Notes under the pieces: generated by a model
The model's database searches: none
Told to the model about the DNA's origin: nothing
The model's input: the letters and a program-made list of their open reading frames with translations, nothing else
NCBI RefSeq assembly: GCF_027579695.1
Contig: NC_083579.1
Coordinates: 72,339,371-72,403,370 of the forward strand
Source: Neoarius graeffei
Lineage: Eukaryota > Chordata > Actinopteri > Siluriformes > Ariidae
DNA: 64,000 bases
Reading direction: 5' to 3'
Made by a program: the position numbers and the translations under genes
Shown: positions 10,263 to 21,595 of the stretch, one piece after another
Layout: every line of letters starts with the position of its first letter
Numbering within the stretch: position 1 is the stretch's first letter

Positions 10263-11754
10263 CTAGTGCATCTCAAAAAATTAGAATACCATGAAAAAGT
10301 TCCTTTTTTCATAATTTAATTCAAAAAGGTAAACTTTCATATATTCTATATTCATTACATGTAAAGTGAAATATTTAAAGCCTTTTTTGTTTTAATTTTG
10401 ATGATTATGGCTTATAGCTCATGAAAATCAGAAATCCAGTATCTCAAATTATTAGAATATTCCCTAAGATCAATCAAAAAAAGGATTTACAATACAGAAA
10501 TGTCCAACTTCTGAAAAGTATATTCATTTATACACTCAATACTTGGTTGGGGATCCTTTACCATGAATTACTGTATCAGTGTGGTGTGGCATGGAGGTGA
10601 TCAGTCTGTGGCACTGCTGAGGTGTTATTGAAGCCCAGGTTGCTTTGATAGTGGCCTTCAGCGTATCTGTATTTTTGGGTCAGGTGTTTCTCATCTTCCT
10701 CTTGACAATACCCCATAGATTCTCTATGGGGTTCAGGTCAGGCAAGTTGGCTGGCCAATCAAACACAGTAATATCATGGTCAGCAAACCATTTAGTAGTA
10801 GTTTTGGCACTGTGGGTAGGTGCTAAGTCCTGCTGGAAAAGGAAATCAGCATCTCCAAAAAGCTCATCAGCAGATGGAAGCATGAAGTGCTCTAAAGTCT
10901 CCTGGTAGATGGCTGTGTTGACTTTGGACTTGATAAAATACAGTGGACCAACACCAGCAGATGACATGGCACCCCAAATCATCACAGGCTGTGGAAACTT
11001 CACACTGGGCTTCAAACACCTTGGATTCTGTGCCTCTCCACTCTTCCTCCAGACTCTAGAACCGTGATTTCCAAATTAAATGCAAAATGTACTTTCATCT
11101 GAAAAGAGAACTTTGGACCACTGAGCAACAGTCCATTTCTTTCTCTCCTTAGCCCAGATAAGACACTTCTGACATTGTCTCTGGCTCAGGAGTAGCTTGA
11201 TGCTAGGAATGTGAAAGTTGTATCCCCTTTCTTGAAGATGTCTGTTCGTGATGGGTCTTGATACACTGACACCAGCCTCAGTCCACTCCTTGTGAAGCTC
11301 TCCCAAGTTCTTGAATCAACTTTTCTTGACAATCCTCTCAAGACTGCAGCCATCCCTGTTGCTTGTGCACCTTTTCCAGCCACCCTTTTCAGCAATGACC
11401 TTTTGTGGCTTACCCTCCTTGTGGAGGGCATCAGTGGTCATCTTCTGGACAACAGTCAAGTCAGCAGTCTTCCCCATGATTGTGGTTGTGTGTACTGAAT
11501 TAGACCGAGAGATACACTGTGTTCATACTGTTTTATTCAAACTCGAAATGAAATATTCTAATATTTTGAGATGGGGTTGTTTTTTATGTTTTTGTACTGT
11601 ATGCCATACTGATTCAAATTAAAATAGAAAAATGCTTGAAACATTTTAGTTTATGTGTAATGAGTTTATAATATATAACATTTTCACTTTCTTAAATAAC
11701 TGATGGAAAATATTGAACTTTTTCACAATATTCTAATTTTTTGAGATGCACTAG
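10263..11754 (-). mobile_element. Second Tc1-like transposon, near full length
   Basis: Inverted ends CTAGTGCATCTCAAAAAATT lie between TA target sites. The minus-strand transposase starts MGKTADLTVVQKMTTDALH at 11477 and ends near 10680. The catalytic segments FQQDLAPTHSAK (Asp) and NLPDLNPIENLWGIVKRKM (Glu) are readable, but the reading frame shifts between the N- and C-terminal halves. It belongs to a different Tc1 lineage from the neighbour at 8206. It is an inactive copy with well preserved ends, which could still be mobilised in trans in principle. Confidence 0.88.
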
Positions 11755-11831
11755 TATATTTTCAAAAGAGTGCATATTTACTGCACTACACTGCCCCCTT
11801 TTGGTGTTGTCTATTACTTATTCACACAAAC

Positions 11832-11870
11832 AGTTTTTGTACAGCTCTGCCCTGTGGTTATAACACTGTG
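11832..11870 (-). other. V2 RSS
   Basis: CACAGTG, 23-bp spacer, ACAAAAACT on the minus strand. Confidence 0.92.
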
Positions 11871-12375
11871 TTTACTCACAGCACAGAAATACACAGTGCC
11901 ATCATTATAATCCACATCCTTCACTGTGAAGAAGCCACTCTCAGGATTGGGTTTAATGGCTGAAAATTTATTTTTGTTGAATTTTCCAAAGTCCAGAGTG
12001 CCAAAGCTGGTAGTGTACACTATGAGCTCCATGCTCTCTCCTGGATGCTGACGGAACCAGTACATCTGATTGTAATCCAAACCCTTGGTGTGTGAGCAGT
12101 TTATTGTGGCTGATTGGCCCATTGTAACCCAGAGTACATTTGGCTGAGAGACATCATTTTCCCCTGCAACTCCTGTGAATGAAAATAAATTGAATAAGTA
12201 AGCCGTAGATGCAAATCTGGCTCAAAAACATAAATAGTACCTACAGTAGAATAATAAGAAACATAAGCTTTGACAATTAGATTGTTGAAGCGATTGATAC
12301 ACATATACCATTGGACATGTTTTGGTTACCTTGGATACAGTTTAGTAAATGTACCAGTATTAAAATCCAGATCAT
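11871..12375 (-). CDS. T-cell receptor V segment V2 (family A)
   Basis: The leader exon 12375-12330 reads MIWILILVHLLNCIQG. A 157-bp intron precedes the V exon 12172-11871. The domain shows QSATINCSHTKG, QMYWFRQHPGESMELIVY and GTVYFCAVSK. It lacks the consensus TGAYRTCA promoter motif of most family A genes; the nearest match is TGACATGA at 12440. It is the most diverged intact family A member and stands alone between Tc1 elements. Exons and RSS look intact, so it is probably usable for V(D)J joining. Confidence 0.87.
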
Positions 12376-12684
12376 ATTGTTGTTGATAATGTGTCGAATG
12401 AGCTCCAGTGAGATGATTCATAGCTGTCGACACAGGATATGACATGATAAATCAATGCTCACAATCGCAGGGTTTTAAATACCTCCCACTTTCAGAGACA
12501 GGAGGGAAATGTGCAATGAACTACTCACGGATTTGAACACCAGATAGCTTTCTTGTGCAAATCGCCTTAGTAAATGCACATACATTTTGTTACTGTGGTG
12601 TGTGTTAGTAACAGAAATGGTTTACATTACTGAAGTGAAAGAGCTCCCTCTAGCAGACTGGATGGTATATTGCAGCAAATGTTT
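12376..12684. other. V2 5' flank
   Basis: Upstream region of V2 with a degenerate CRE-like TGACATGA at 12440-12447. Nothing else recognised. Confidence 0.4.
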
Positions 12685-13712
12685 CTACAACCCCAAATTA
12701 AAAAAAAAAAGCTGACTGGTATGAAAATGCAAATGAAAAAAAGCAGTGATTTCTAAATTTACTTTGACTTATAGTTCATTGCAGACAGTATAAACCCAAT
12801 ATATTTCATGTTCTTTCTGATCAACTTCCTTTTATTTCTTAGTATGCATCCATTCCTGCATTTCAGGCCTGCAACACATTCCAAACAAAGTTGTTACAGG
12901 GCAATTTATGGCTAGTAATGAGGTAAAACAATTAAATAATGATGTGATTTGAAACAGGTGATGTCAACAGATGATTGTATTTGGGACAAAATCAGCTTCC
13001 AGGAAAGACCTAGTGTTTGAGGAGGAAAGATGGGCAGAGGATCTCCAGTTTGTCAACAAATGTATGATAAAGTAATTGAAATCCTTAAAAACAATGTTCC
13101 TTAAAGAAAGATAGGAAGGGATTTGGATATTTCACCCTCTATGGTGCATAATATCATTAAACAATTCAAGGAATCTAGAGGAATTTCAGTGTGTAAAGGG
13201 CAAGAGCGCAAGCCTAAGCTGAACACCCATGATCTCTGATCCCTCAGACGGCACTGCATCAAGAACCGTCATTCATCTATAGCTGATATAACTACATGGG
13301 CTCGGGTCGGGATTACTTTGGCAGACCTTTTGTCAAGCATAACAAAACAGAGTTACAGTACATCCACAAATGACAGTTAAAATTTTACTGTGTAAAAAGG
13401 AAGCGTGAGGGAGATTTCAACAAGAAAATGCAAAACCACATTCTGCACACATTACAAAGGCATGGCTGTGGAAGAAGAGGGTGTGTCCCATCGGTATCCA
13501 ATAGAGATATTCAACGTGTGGTGAATTTTGAAATGAAGATCATGACAATGACGATGCCATGCTGTTGCAAACCTTAAGGCCTTCTAGGAAGAAAGGTACA
13601 AAATAACATCTGGAACACTTCATCACTTGGTATCTTCAGTCCCTAAACATCTTTTACGTGTTGTGAGAAGGAATGGAAAAATTATAAAGCGGTCAGTGCT
13701 TTACTGTCCCAC
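12685..13712 (+). mobile_element. Relic of a third Tc1/mariner-type element
   Basis: It begins CTACAACCCCAAATTA and includes recognisable transposase text (MGRGSPVCQQ; SLRRHCIKNRHSS; then CKP and a C-terminal SVPKHLLRVVRRNG segment at 13630). The whole resembles a widespread fish Tc1-like family in my memory. Multiple stops, frame changes and a shortened catalytic core mark it as old and dead. Confidence 0.65.
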
Positions 13713-14051
13713 TGTATTTCTTCATTGGGAAACGTTTAAGATGGAAAATGAGCTCCCTCTTGTGACCATCAGTCCAACCCCAACACCCCCACCACCCCAA
13801 CCAACTGTCTCCCAGATCCACGGATTGAAAACTCTGCACATGATCTGTCTTTCTTCTCTTTCTTCAAGTTAATATGAGAGAAAATGCAGCTTGCCATGAT
13901 AGTGAGAACCTTCAAAGCCTCCCATAACTAAAACCATCTATTTCATATGTTGGTAAAGATACAATTATAGCTTTAGCTCTGAATATTACAAAGCTCTGGA
14001 CTAACACTGGAGACTCTTTCCAAAACTGCTAAATAAATAATCACGCTAAGT
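13713..14051. other. No feature recognised
   Basis: Flank between the Tc1 relic and a SINE. No gene supported. Confidence 0.4.
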
Positions 14052-14064
14052 AAAATTTCATCAT

Positions 14065-14437
14065 CTCATCTCATTATCTCTAGCCACTTTATCCTGTTCT
14101 ACAGGGTTGCAGGCAAGCTGGAGCCTATCCCAGCTGACTACGGGCGAAAGGCGGGGTACACCCTGGACAAGTCGCCAGGTCATCACAGGGCTGACACACA
14201 GACACAGACAACCATTCACACTCGCATTCACACCTACGGTCAATTTAGAGTCACCAGTTAACCTAACCTGCATGTCTTTGGACTGTGGGGGAAACCGGAG
14301 CACCCGGAGGAAACCCACGCGGACACGGGGAGAACATGCAAACTCTGCACAGAAAGGCCCTCGCCAGCCACGGGGCTCGAACCCGGATCTTCTTGCTGTG
14401 AGGCGACAGCGCTAACCACTACACCACCGTGCCCCCC
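14065..14437 (-). mobile_element. tRNA-derived SINE, full length
   Basis: Complete copy flanked by the 13-bp duplication AAAATTTCATCAT (14052-14064 and 14438-14450). Confidence 0.92.
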
Positions 14438-14759
14438 AAAATTTCATCATATCAACAATTAAACATTTTTCTTTGTAAATAACGGCACATTTTCAATCTG
14501 TTTATTATTATTATTATTATTATTATTATCTGTTTAGTCTTACCAGAGAATGATAACATACTACATTAAATGAAGACTTTGACATAAGCCTGTGACTTGT
14601 CTTGAAGTCAGCACTGCTCAGAGAATAACCCTAAGCCCTGACTGCATCATCACTTGTTTACTGCAATGCATTATGGGTGATACTCGGGGTCAGCTCTTTC
14701 GTATTGTTTACTTTCGCCTTTGTTAAACGCTGCATTGTTCTGTCTAACTGGTTTTAACC

Positions 14760-15170
14760 ATGCTGCCTAAAGTGAATTGCTGTGTGCCTTACTGTGTCTC
14801 CACAACAAAGAGAGCACCTAATTTGAGCTTTTATCAGCTGCCAGTCGAGAAGAAGAGAAGAAAGAAATGGATAAGTTTAATCCGCAATGAAAATCTTCAG
14901 ACTGAATCGAAATGGACAAGTGTTTGTAGCTTACATTTCTCTGGTGGGAAAAAGACGTACTTAAACTGTGACCCAGCAATATTTCCATGGTCTGCGAAAC
15001 GGCCTTCAGTTATAGAAGATTATAACAATCGACACTGTTCATCATCTGAAACTAGAGATATTCCAAAGCCCGTAAAACAAATAAGCATTCTTCGGCCTTT
15101 GCCTCTCGACGTACCGAAGCACTCGGCAGCCGAACGAGCCTGTCAGATAGATAAAACTCCCAAACCATGA
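14760..15170 (+). CDS. THAP-domain protein, 136 residues
   Basis: The first 90 residues form a THAP finger: Cys8 and Cys12 in CCVPYC, the basic EKKRRKKW stretch, then Cys56 and His59 in CSLHF, and an AIFPW segment. THAP domains bind DNA through one zinc ion. The remaining 45 residues are low in structure and there is no catalytic core, so the protein is DNA-binding only or a truncated transposase. It is flanked by inverted repeats, which argues that it belongs to a mobile element. It is a paralogue of the ORF at 1-281 and keeps the zinc ligand lost there. Expression is unknown. Confidence 0.75.
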   Translation: MLPKVNCCVPYCVSTTKRAPNLSFYQLPVEKKRRKKWISLIRNENLQTESKWTSVCSLHFSGGKKTYLNCDPAIFPWSAKRPSVIEDYNNRHCSSSETRDIPKPVKQISILRPLPLDVPKHSAAERACQIDKTPKP

Positions 15171-15684
15171 AGGGTTCTCTTTCGGGTGTGTATAATGTTC
15201 AGTGTACCTCACTAGCGCCATTTATTGAAGAAAATGCATTTATACTGAACATGACACGGCAGATCAGTGGGTTTCCAAAGATTTTTTTTTTGTAATGTTT
15301 CCTGATATCAAGTTTTATTTAATGAATCACTCATTTATAAATGTTTTGATAAGACATTCTGAGATTTGATGATGTTGTTGTTGTACAGTGTTGTAGACTC
15401 AGTCAATCTCTAGGTTGTATGAATTCTTGTTACTTCCATCTTACCTTCTCACCAAGCTTGATTTGTATTCAGATTTTCCTGCTGTAAACCCTCAACATGT
15501 TATCCACCTCTTTAAATCATCAATTTAATTGTCTTCCACAACAGAGCACGGCAAAATCACTCCTCTCACATCACTCTCACATAAAATTAATCTAACTTGC
15601 GCTATATTGCACAGTTACCAACCCCAGCTATCTCCCATAATGCATTGCGATAAACAAGTGATGATGTAGTTACACTTGGGGGCT

Positions 15685-16060
15685 CATTCTCATCTCATTA
15701 TCTCTAGCCGCTTTATCCTTCTACAGGGTCGCAGGCAAGCTGGAGCCTATCCCAGCTGACTATGGGCGAAAGGCGGGGTACACCCTGGACAAGTCGCCAG
15801 GTCATCACAGGGCTGACACATAGACACAGACAACCATTCACACTCACATTCACACCTACGCTCAGTTTAGAGTCACCAGTTAACCTAACCTGCATGTCTT
15901 TGGACTGTGGGGGAAACCGGAGCACCTGGAGGAAACCCATGCGGACACGGGGAGAACATGCAAACTCCGCACAGAAAGGCCCTCACTGGCCACGGAGCTC
16001 GAACCCGGACCTTCTTATTGTGAGGCGACAGCGCTAACCACTACACCACCGTGCCACCCC
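15685..16060 (-). mobile_element. tRNA-derived SINE, full length
   Basis: Complete copy flanked by CTTGGGGG(GG)CT on both sides, lying inside the right end of the THAP element. Confidence 0.85.
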
Positions 16061-16271
16061 CTTGGGGGGGCTATTACTGCAATAGAAAATCAATCAACAC
16101 CTTCTGACCAATCAGATTTGAGCATTCAACAGGGCTGTGATATCAAGCGCATTCTGAAAAACAAGTCAAATGTTGTTCTTGAGCAAAAGACAGCTGTGTT
16201 TGGAAACAGATAGCATCAGGTGTAGTGGTTTGTACGGCGCTCAGAAAAGAGAATGGTGAGAATTGATGATT

Positions 16272-16309
16272 TGTTTTTGTAATAAAGAGAGGGGCCTCAC
16301 ACTGCTGTG
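16272..16309 (-). other. V3 RSS with variant heptamer
   Basis: Heptamer CACAGCA (last two bases non-consensus), 22-bp spacer, nonamer ACAAAAACA. Confidence 0.8.
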
Positions 16310-16736
16310 TAATATGCTGCACAAAAATAAACTCCTTCACTCTTTAGTGAAAGACTGATGATTTCTAGAGAGCCATAACCATCAAATGCGTCCCCGCCAA
16401 TTCTGATTTTGTCTTTGAAATCTTTCTCCAGGTTTGGATTGTTGGATATCAGATACCCCATGAAGATAAATTCTTTGTTCTTGGTTTCTTTGTACCACAT
16501 TATACAATCATACGTTTCGATTTTATGGGAGCATTTAATCTGCACAGTTTCTCCTGGATTCTTGATGAGGTCACGAGGTGTTTGCTGAACAACCGTCCCG
16601 TTTGTTAGACCTGTGGACAAAGATGTTTTTATTAAAAAGTTGGAACAAAAATGAAAGTCTTATTTTTCACAGTGAAAATGCTGTTACCTGTGAACAAAAC
16701 CATGAGGCTGATTAGTTTGAAGAAAACACCGAGCAT
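16310..16736 (-). CDS. T-cell receptor V segment V3 (B-like, divergent)
   Basis: The leader 16736-16688 reads MLGVFFKLISLMVLFTG. A 77-bp intron precedes the V exon 16610-16310. Framework markers are VQQTPRDLI, VQIKCSHKI, CIMWYKET and GVYFCAAYY. Compared with family B it has an extra Cys just before the core Trp (YDCIMW where others have YDRILW). The heptamer CACAGCA keeps the crucial CACA but departs at the end, so recombination may be weaker. It shares VQQTP/DLI text with fish sequences annotated as TCR beta V. Exons are open and splice sites are good. Confidence 0.83.
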
Positions 16737-16848
16737 TGTTGTGAGTTGGTGTGTAAGAGTAGATATCATATGTTCAGTCTGATCTCTAGTCAGTCTCACT
16801 GTCACTCACTGGAGCAAAATGAGAGTATTGGATCATACTGCATCTGGT

Positions 16849-16889
16849 GACTTGTCCAGGGTGTACCCCGCCTCTCACCCATAGTCTAC
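16849..16889 (+). mobile_element. Short SINE fragment
   Basis: GACTTGTCCAGGGTGTACCC and a little more of the SINE 3' body, in V3 5' flank. Confidence 0.6.
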
Positions 16890-17036
16890 TATTGGACTCT
16901 TCAAAGTCTACTATTGGAAATTTACTCATTTCCCTGCTGACCAAATAAAAGAATGGATGATGGCAAAGAGAGTAAATCTGCCCAGTTATTTTGTGCTGAG
17001 ATCAGTTTGAAAGATGCAATATGAGCTATTATTATA

Positions 17037-17650
17037 CATACAGGACACTTTTTTCCATGGAATAACAACATGTATTCTATTCCCTTCTAATGGGTTTATT
17101 GATGACATGCAATATTGTTCTCATATCGCTTATTCTCCATGTATTATGCCACTCTCCCCAATGTAGAATGAGCGTGCAATATTGTTATAATATTGCATGT
17201 TGTCAAGACAACACAACGTCACATTTCGGAGCTCATGCGAAGATCCAGTGGCAAAACTTCTGCTGCACATGCGCACAATCATTTCTTTGTCGGCCGGAAG
17301 ACAGAGAAGACAAGGCTAATCTAGTGCTTGGATTAAGCACTAAATAAATAAACTGAAATTAAAGACGTGCTGAACACCTGAAAGGCTACCAAAACTTCAT
17401 TACATATTCTTCACACATATTTACAAGAGAAAAACAGACCAACGGACATCAAAAAACTGGATTAGTTTCTCAGTTGTTAGCCTGTGCTACTTGCTCTTGA
17501 TAGCACTGGCTTGACCACTTTATTAGGATTCGCTAACACTACTGATGAACGCTACACTGGCTGGAAGGTGACTGCACTGCTGCACTGACGGCGCCAACTC
17601 ATGGTTAAGCTCACATTGACCTTCGAGAATGCTGATATGAAGAGAGTGTG

Positions 17651-17699
<49 letters not shown>

Positions 17700-17820
17700 G
17701 CTGACTTTTTTTCATCGTATATCAGATATATTCCATTCAGCAAGCATGATATTGAATGAGTTGAAGATGAATGGAATATATCTGATATACCACTCAACGC
17801 CAGGCAATATTATTTAAATA
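17037..17820 (-). repeat. Unclassified dispersed repeat, compact copy
   Basis: About 780 bp. In one piece it contains the ATGCAATATTGTTATAATATTGC block, the GCTAACACTACTGATGAA block, an (AAT)n run at 17653-17698 and the CAGATATATTCCATTCAG hairpin at 17722-17797. The same parts are scattered over 282-2380. This copy best shows the element's extent; class unknown, no ORF. Confidence 0.6.
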
Positions 17821-18250
17821 TGATACGAAACCACTGTGATTTATCAAATTACAAGAAGCAATAAAATATGGCACGCGTCAGCCTGAGAACTGATCCATCA
17901 CCGCTCGTGCTTTTTTATGAGGGCTTCTGATAGCATTACTTCTCCTACACTAGTCATACCGTAATTTTTATTCTTTAATAAAATATTTCCTTTCTACCTT
18001 AAAGCATATACGCAGAACCATGGCCTCACTTTTTGTTTATAAATGCCTTGAGACCTCAAGAATGGCACAGGAATAGTTTTAAGCTATTTTAATAGTAATT
18101 TACATGATTAAAATGATTCATATAGGTAGCAGTCTGAGCGAATGACCTTGATGTCTGTGACATCACAGCAGGAAGTCTATCGGTCTCATCCCCATTTCTG
18201 CTATGCAAAAACACAGAGCTGACTGCAACTCCGATCCTCCATTTTGAGCT
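17821..18250. other. No feature recognised
   Basis: Probably the upstream region of the broken THAP gene; no motif I can defend. Confidence 0.4.
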
Positions 18251-18261
18251 AATTTATCACC

Positions 18262-18665
18262 ATGCCACGTAGATGTGTTGCTGGCGGGTGCAGACACATG
18301 ACAGAAGGTGGATTTATGTTGCATTTATGGCCCAAGAATGTTCAAACTGCAAAGATTTGGACGTGTTTAGCGAGAAATTCACGGAATAGGCACCTATGAA
18401 GTGGTCTCTCCTCTGCTCGGCACATTTTACTGAGGACTCGTATGAAACCTCTGATCTGTTGAGGAGTGTTGGCTATAAGCCCGTATTGAAAGAGGGCCCA
18501 GTATCAACAATTAAAGGAAAAGAAGACTACAAGAAAAAGAAAGTAAGTTCAGTTGCACCAGTTCTCCCGGAGTGTGAGCCGAGCAGTAATGGTGGAGTAC
18601 TGTACTCCGCTGGATATGCTTGCCTCAGCAGCAATATCTTGTCTTTACATGGAAGAAGCGAATGA
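18262..18665 (+). pseudogene. THAP-domain gene, frameshifted
   Basis: The start MPRRCVAGGCRHMTEGGFM has the first two zinc ligands (Cys5, Cys10) and a WPKN core. After a stop near 18388 the other half of the finger continues in a different frame as WSLLCSAHFTEDSYE, with Cys and His. A Lys-rich tail follows. The domain is therefore split by a frameshift and is not a functional finger as read. It is only distantly related to the two other THAP ORFs here. Confidence 0.7.
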
Positions 18666-18981
18666 ATGAAGAACTGAAAGTCAGATTGTTTCAAAACAAT
18701 TGGCCACAAGGTCGGCCTTCAAAAGTGAGAACACAGACAGGCAAGACACGACTCTCTCATTTGGTTACATAACAAAAAAACAACACTTGTTGTTTACCTG
18801 CATTTAGATTAATACATGTAACTTGTATTATGTATTTAAGTTACCGGCATAAGATTATTTAATTTGCTTCAGAATGTGATTGTCTCAGTTCATCTGATTA
18901 TTTAATTAGCCTTTTACGTTTTATCAGTGAAAATGCATGCATGTACATGTATGTTGCATAAGTTATAACACCCATCCTGTT

Positions 18982-19284
18982 TTAATGAGAGTTACATGAG
19001 ACTGTCAGTTCAATTCCATCCAATTGTTCTATGGCTTTATTTCCTAAGGTGGGGGCCTCTGTGGCTGACGTGTTACTATCAGATTCACTTTCCGATGGTT
19101 CAAACTGACATGGTTCTACTTGTATAGCAGTAGCATGTACACACACTCCAATTTCAGGACTATCACAGTCTGATGCATTACTATCTGAGGAATCCGAAGA
19201 ATCTCCAATAAATCCAAACGAAGAGGCCAGAGCAACCATTCTTGCCTGCCGAGTCTGGCTTTGGTCTATAGCAGGGCTTTTCAA
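18982..19284 (-). other. Acidic Ser/Asp-rich open frame, uncertain
   Basis: A 100-residue frame with SDSSDSNASDCDSPE and SESESDSNTSATE acidic runs and SQTRQARMVALASSFGF. It lies opposite to the THAP pseudogene and its 5' end is interrupted by the hAT element at 19272. It may be the remains of a second ORF of the same mobile element. I do not recognise the family. Confidence 0.35.
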
Positions 19285-19936
19285 AGTGTGGGGCGCGCCT
19301 CCCCTAGGGGGCGCCAGAGTTCTTCAGGGGGCCGCAACGTGAGGAAAAATAAACCAGAATAAGTTACTATTGCGGACATTTAGCGAACTTCAGCTAGCTT
19401 TTGCCAGAGACAAAATGGATCAATTTTTAGTACCTAAAGCTACAGTGAGTGAGGAGACAGAGTCTGGGCCAAGCAAAAAAAGAAGGAAGTATGACCATGA
19501 TTATTTAAAGTTTGGATTTTCATGGACTGGATCTGAAGATGCTCCACTGCCACAGTGTGTTGTCTGCCAAGAGGTGCTAGCTAACGATGCTATGAGATGT
19601 TTAAAATGTGTAAAACAAGATGTTTTTAAAAAAAAGCACAGATGTTTAAAATGTGTAAAAAAAAAATGATGTTTTAAAAAAGCACAGATGTTTAAAATGT
19701 GTAAAAAAGAAGAGGTTTTAAAAAAGCTCATATGTTTTAAATGTGTAAAAAAGATGTTTTAAAAAAGCACAGATGTTTAAAATGTGTAAAAGAAAAAAAT
19801 AAAAATGTGTACAACAACCATTTTTTAAAAATACGAATGGAGCATTAAGTATAGCAACAACAAAAATTGTAGGGGGTGCTATTGTTTATTTGCTCTCTGA
19901 GGGGGGGCTGACTCTCCCACACTTTGAAAACCCCTG
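19272..19936 (+). mobile_element. Internally deleted hAT element
   Basis: The 665-bp element has inverted ends CAGGGCTTTTCAAAGTGTGG and CCACACTTTGAAAACCCCTG and a perfect 8-bp duplication GTCTATAG (19264-19271, 19937-19944), diagnostic of hAT. It keeps only the start of a ZBED-type transposase (MDQFLVPKATVSEETES; FGFSWTG; CVVCQEVL with the first finger cysteines). The frame then dissolves into a short tandem array of a TTTAAAATGTGTAAAAAAG unit at 19600-19800. Confidence 0.9.
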
Positions 19937-20068
19937 GTCTATAGCACCGGTTCCCACTGGGATATCACGCACTCAGGGCTGGCTGGCTCAGCGGGGCAGC
20001 TTGAATGCCAACTTTGCAGTCGATTTTAACTCTCAAACATATATTTTTTTTATTCCCAATTACGCAGC

Positions 20069-20192
20069 CCTGTGATGACCTGGCGACTTGTCCAGGGTGT
20101 ACCCCGCCTTTCGCCCATAGTCAGCTGGGATAGGCTCCAGCTTGCCTGCGACCCTATAGAAGGATAAAGCGGCTAGAGATGATAATGATGAA
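20069..20192 (+). mobile_element. 5'-truncated SINE
   Basis: The SINE 3' third is flanked by the 15-bp duplication TCCCAATTACGCAGC (20054-20068, 20193-20207). Confidence 0.92.
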
Positions 20193-20207
20193 TCCCAATT
20201 ACGCAGC

Positions 20208-20567
20208 ATACAAGAGTCAAGGATGGAGTTCCTATTCACTCAGAAATGTATTTAAAAATAAAGGTTCTGCGTTTCTCCTTTGGAGTTGTGATTTAAACTG
20301 TAAGTCTCTGCAGTCGAGAAATCTGTATAAGATTATTCAGTGATGATGAAAACTGGACTGTGGTGAATTACAGATATGTGAGAGCACGTGTTTAGGATAT
20401 TCATGTATATCCAATGAGATCACACTGTATCAATTGTAAGTAAAAAAAATATATATATATTCACCTAAACACTGAGCATCTATGTGTGCATCTATTTATT
20501 GACACTAAATCAAATCCAGCGCACAGCTGCAGGTGTTCTGGTTTGGGGGTAACGTGGATCAGATGAA
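20208..20567. other. V4 3' flank
   Basis: Downstream flank of V4. Its last 60 bp (GCTGCAGGTGTTCTGGTTTG) recur after every family B gene. Confidence 0.5.
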
Positions 20568-20605
20568 GGTTTTTGTCATTAAGTGAGCTGATCTACAGCA
20601 CTGTG
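20568..20605 (-). other. V4 RSS
   Basis: CACAGTG, 22-bp spacer, ACAAAAACC on the minus strand. Confidence 0.92.
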
Positions 20606-21054
20606 TAATAAGCTGCACAGAAATACACAGCACTGTCGCTCACTGAAAGACTGTTTATGGTCAAAGAGCCGTTGTTTCTCCCATCACCACTCAGTTTGAT
20701 CTTCGTTTCAAATTCTGCCTCGAGCATTGGAGAAGTATTGAAAATGTACCCCATGTATGTGAATCCTGTGTCCTGGCTGTGTTTGTACCACAGAATGCGT
20801 TCATAGTTCTTTACACTGTGTGAACATTTGATCTCAGCAACCTCGTCTGGTTTTTTTATGAGATCAGGAGGATTCTGGATGACAGAACAAACACCAGAAC
20901 CTGTGGAGAGAAAAAGAAAGAAATCAAGACAAATTGGGGGGAAAAAGAAATGAAAAAGAAAATGTCACAATTGTTTGTAGATTACATAACATATACATTG
21001 GATAAATTCACCTGCGAAATACAAAAGTATGGTGATGATGAGAGCAGGAACCAT
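20606..21054 (-). CDS. T-cell receptor V segment V4 (family B)
   Basis: The leader 21054-21012 reads MVPALIITILLYFAG. A 111-bp intron leads to a 295-bp V exon (20900-20606). I read it open throughout: GVCSVIQNPPDLIKKPDEV, EIKCSHSVKNYERILWYKHS, then DSAVYFCAAYY. A GT/CT-rich run begins about 10 bp before the ATG. It pairs with V5, and the B-then-A arrangement recurs at V6/V7 and V9/V10. Confidence 0.88.
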
Positions 21055-21595
21055 GCTGAGTCTCTTTTTCTTTTTCTGTGCGTGTGTGTGTGTGGTGGGC
21101 AGGGGTGCTGCTCTGAATGAAACTAAGACAAACCAGACGTGTGTTACCTTTGTTTTTAGAAATTTACCTCTTTTTTATGGATGGATGGATGGATGGATGG
21201 ATGGCATTTCAAATGAAAGGGCTCCCTCTCGCGGGTTGCATCATATATACATCATCTTGCTTCATTATAAATTCCAGCGTTAATGTAAATTGAATCTCTT
21301 TGCATTCAGCTTCAATAAACTGATGCCATTAATTTGTATATGTTGCATTATTCGTATATTACAGTACCATCTTGTAACCTGGTAAACTGTTCAGAGACTC
21401 AAACTCAAGCAAAATTTTCTCCTCTGGATATTTGAAAAAGAAAATCTTCATAACCTTCCAAAAACATTATCATAAAATGTTTTTGTCTGTATAATCAAAG
21501 TACATGTGTGTACCAATAACGCAAAGTTTTATAGATTTGTTGTGTTATACTGCCCCCTGTAGGTGTCTCTATTTCTTCCTGCCTTCCACACAGTG

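Larger units (their letters stand above)
14625..16072 (+). mobile_element. THAP-encoding element with inverted ends
   Basis: CATCATCACTTGTTTACTGC at 14645 is repeated in inverted orientation at 15640-15665, and the match continues through AATGCATTATGGG. These ends bracket the THAP ORF at 14760-15170. The right end was split by a SINE (15685-16060) with duplicated CTTGGGGG. This suggests a deletion derivative of a THAP-domain DNA transposon (P-, Kolobok- or ISL2EU-like); the superfamily is not settled. Confidence 0.6.
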
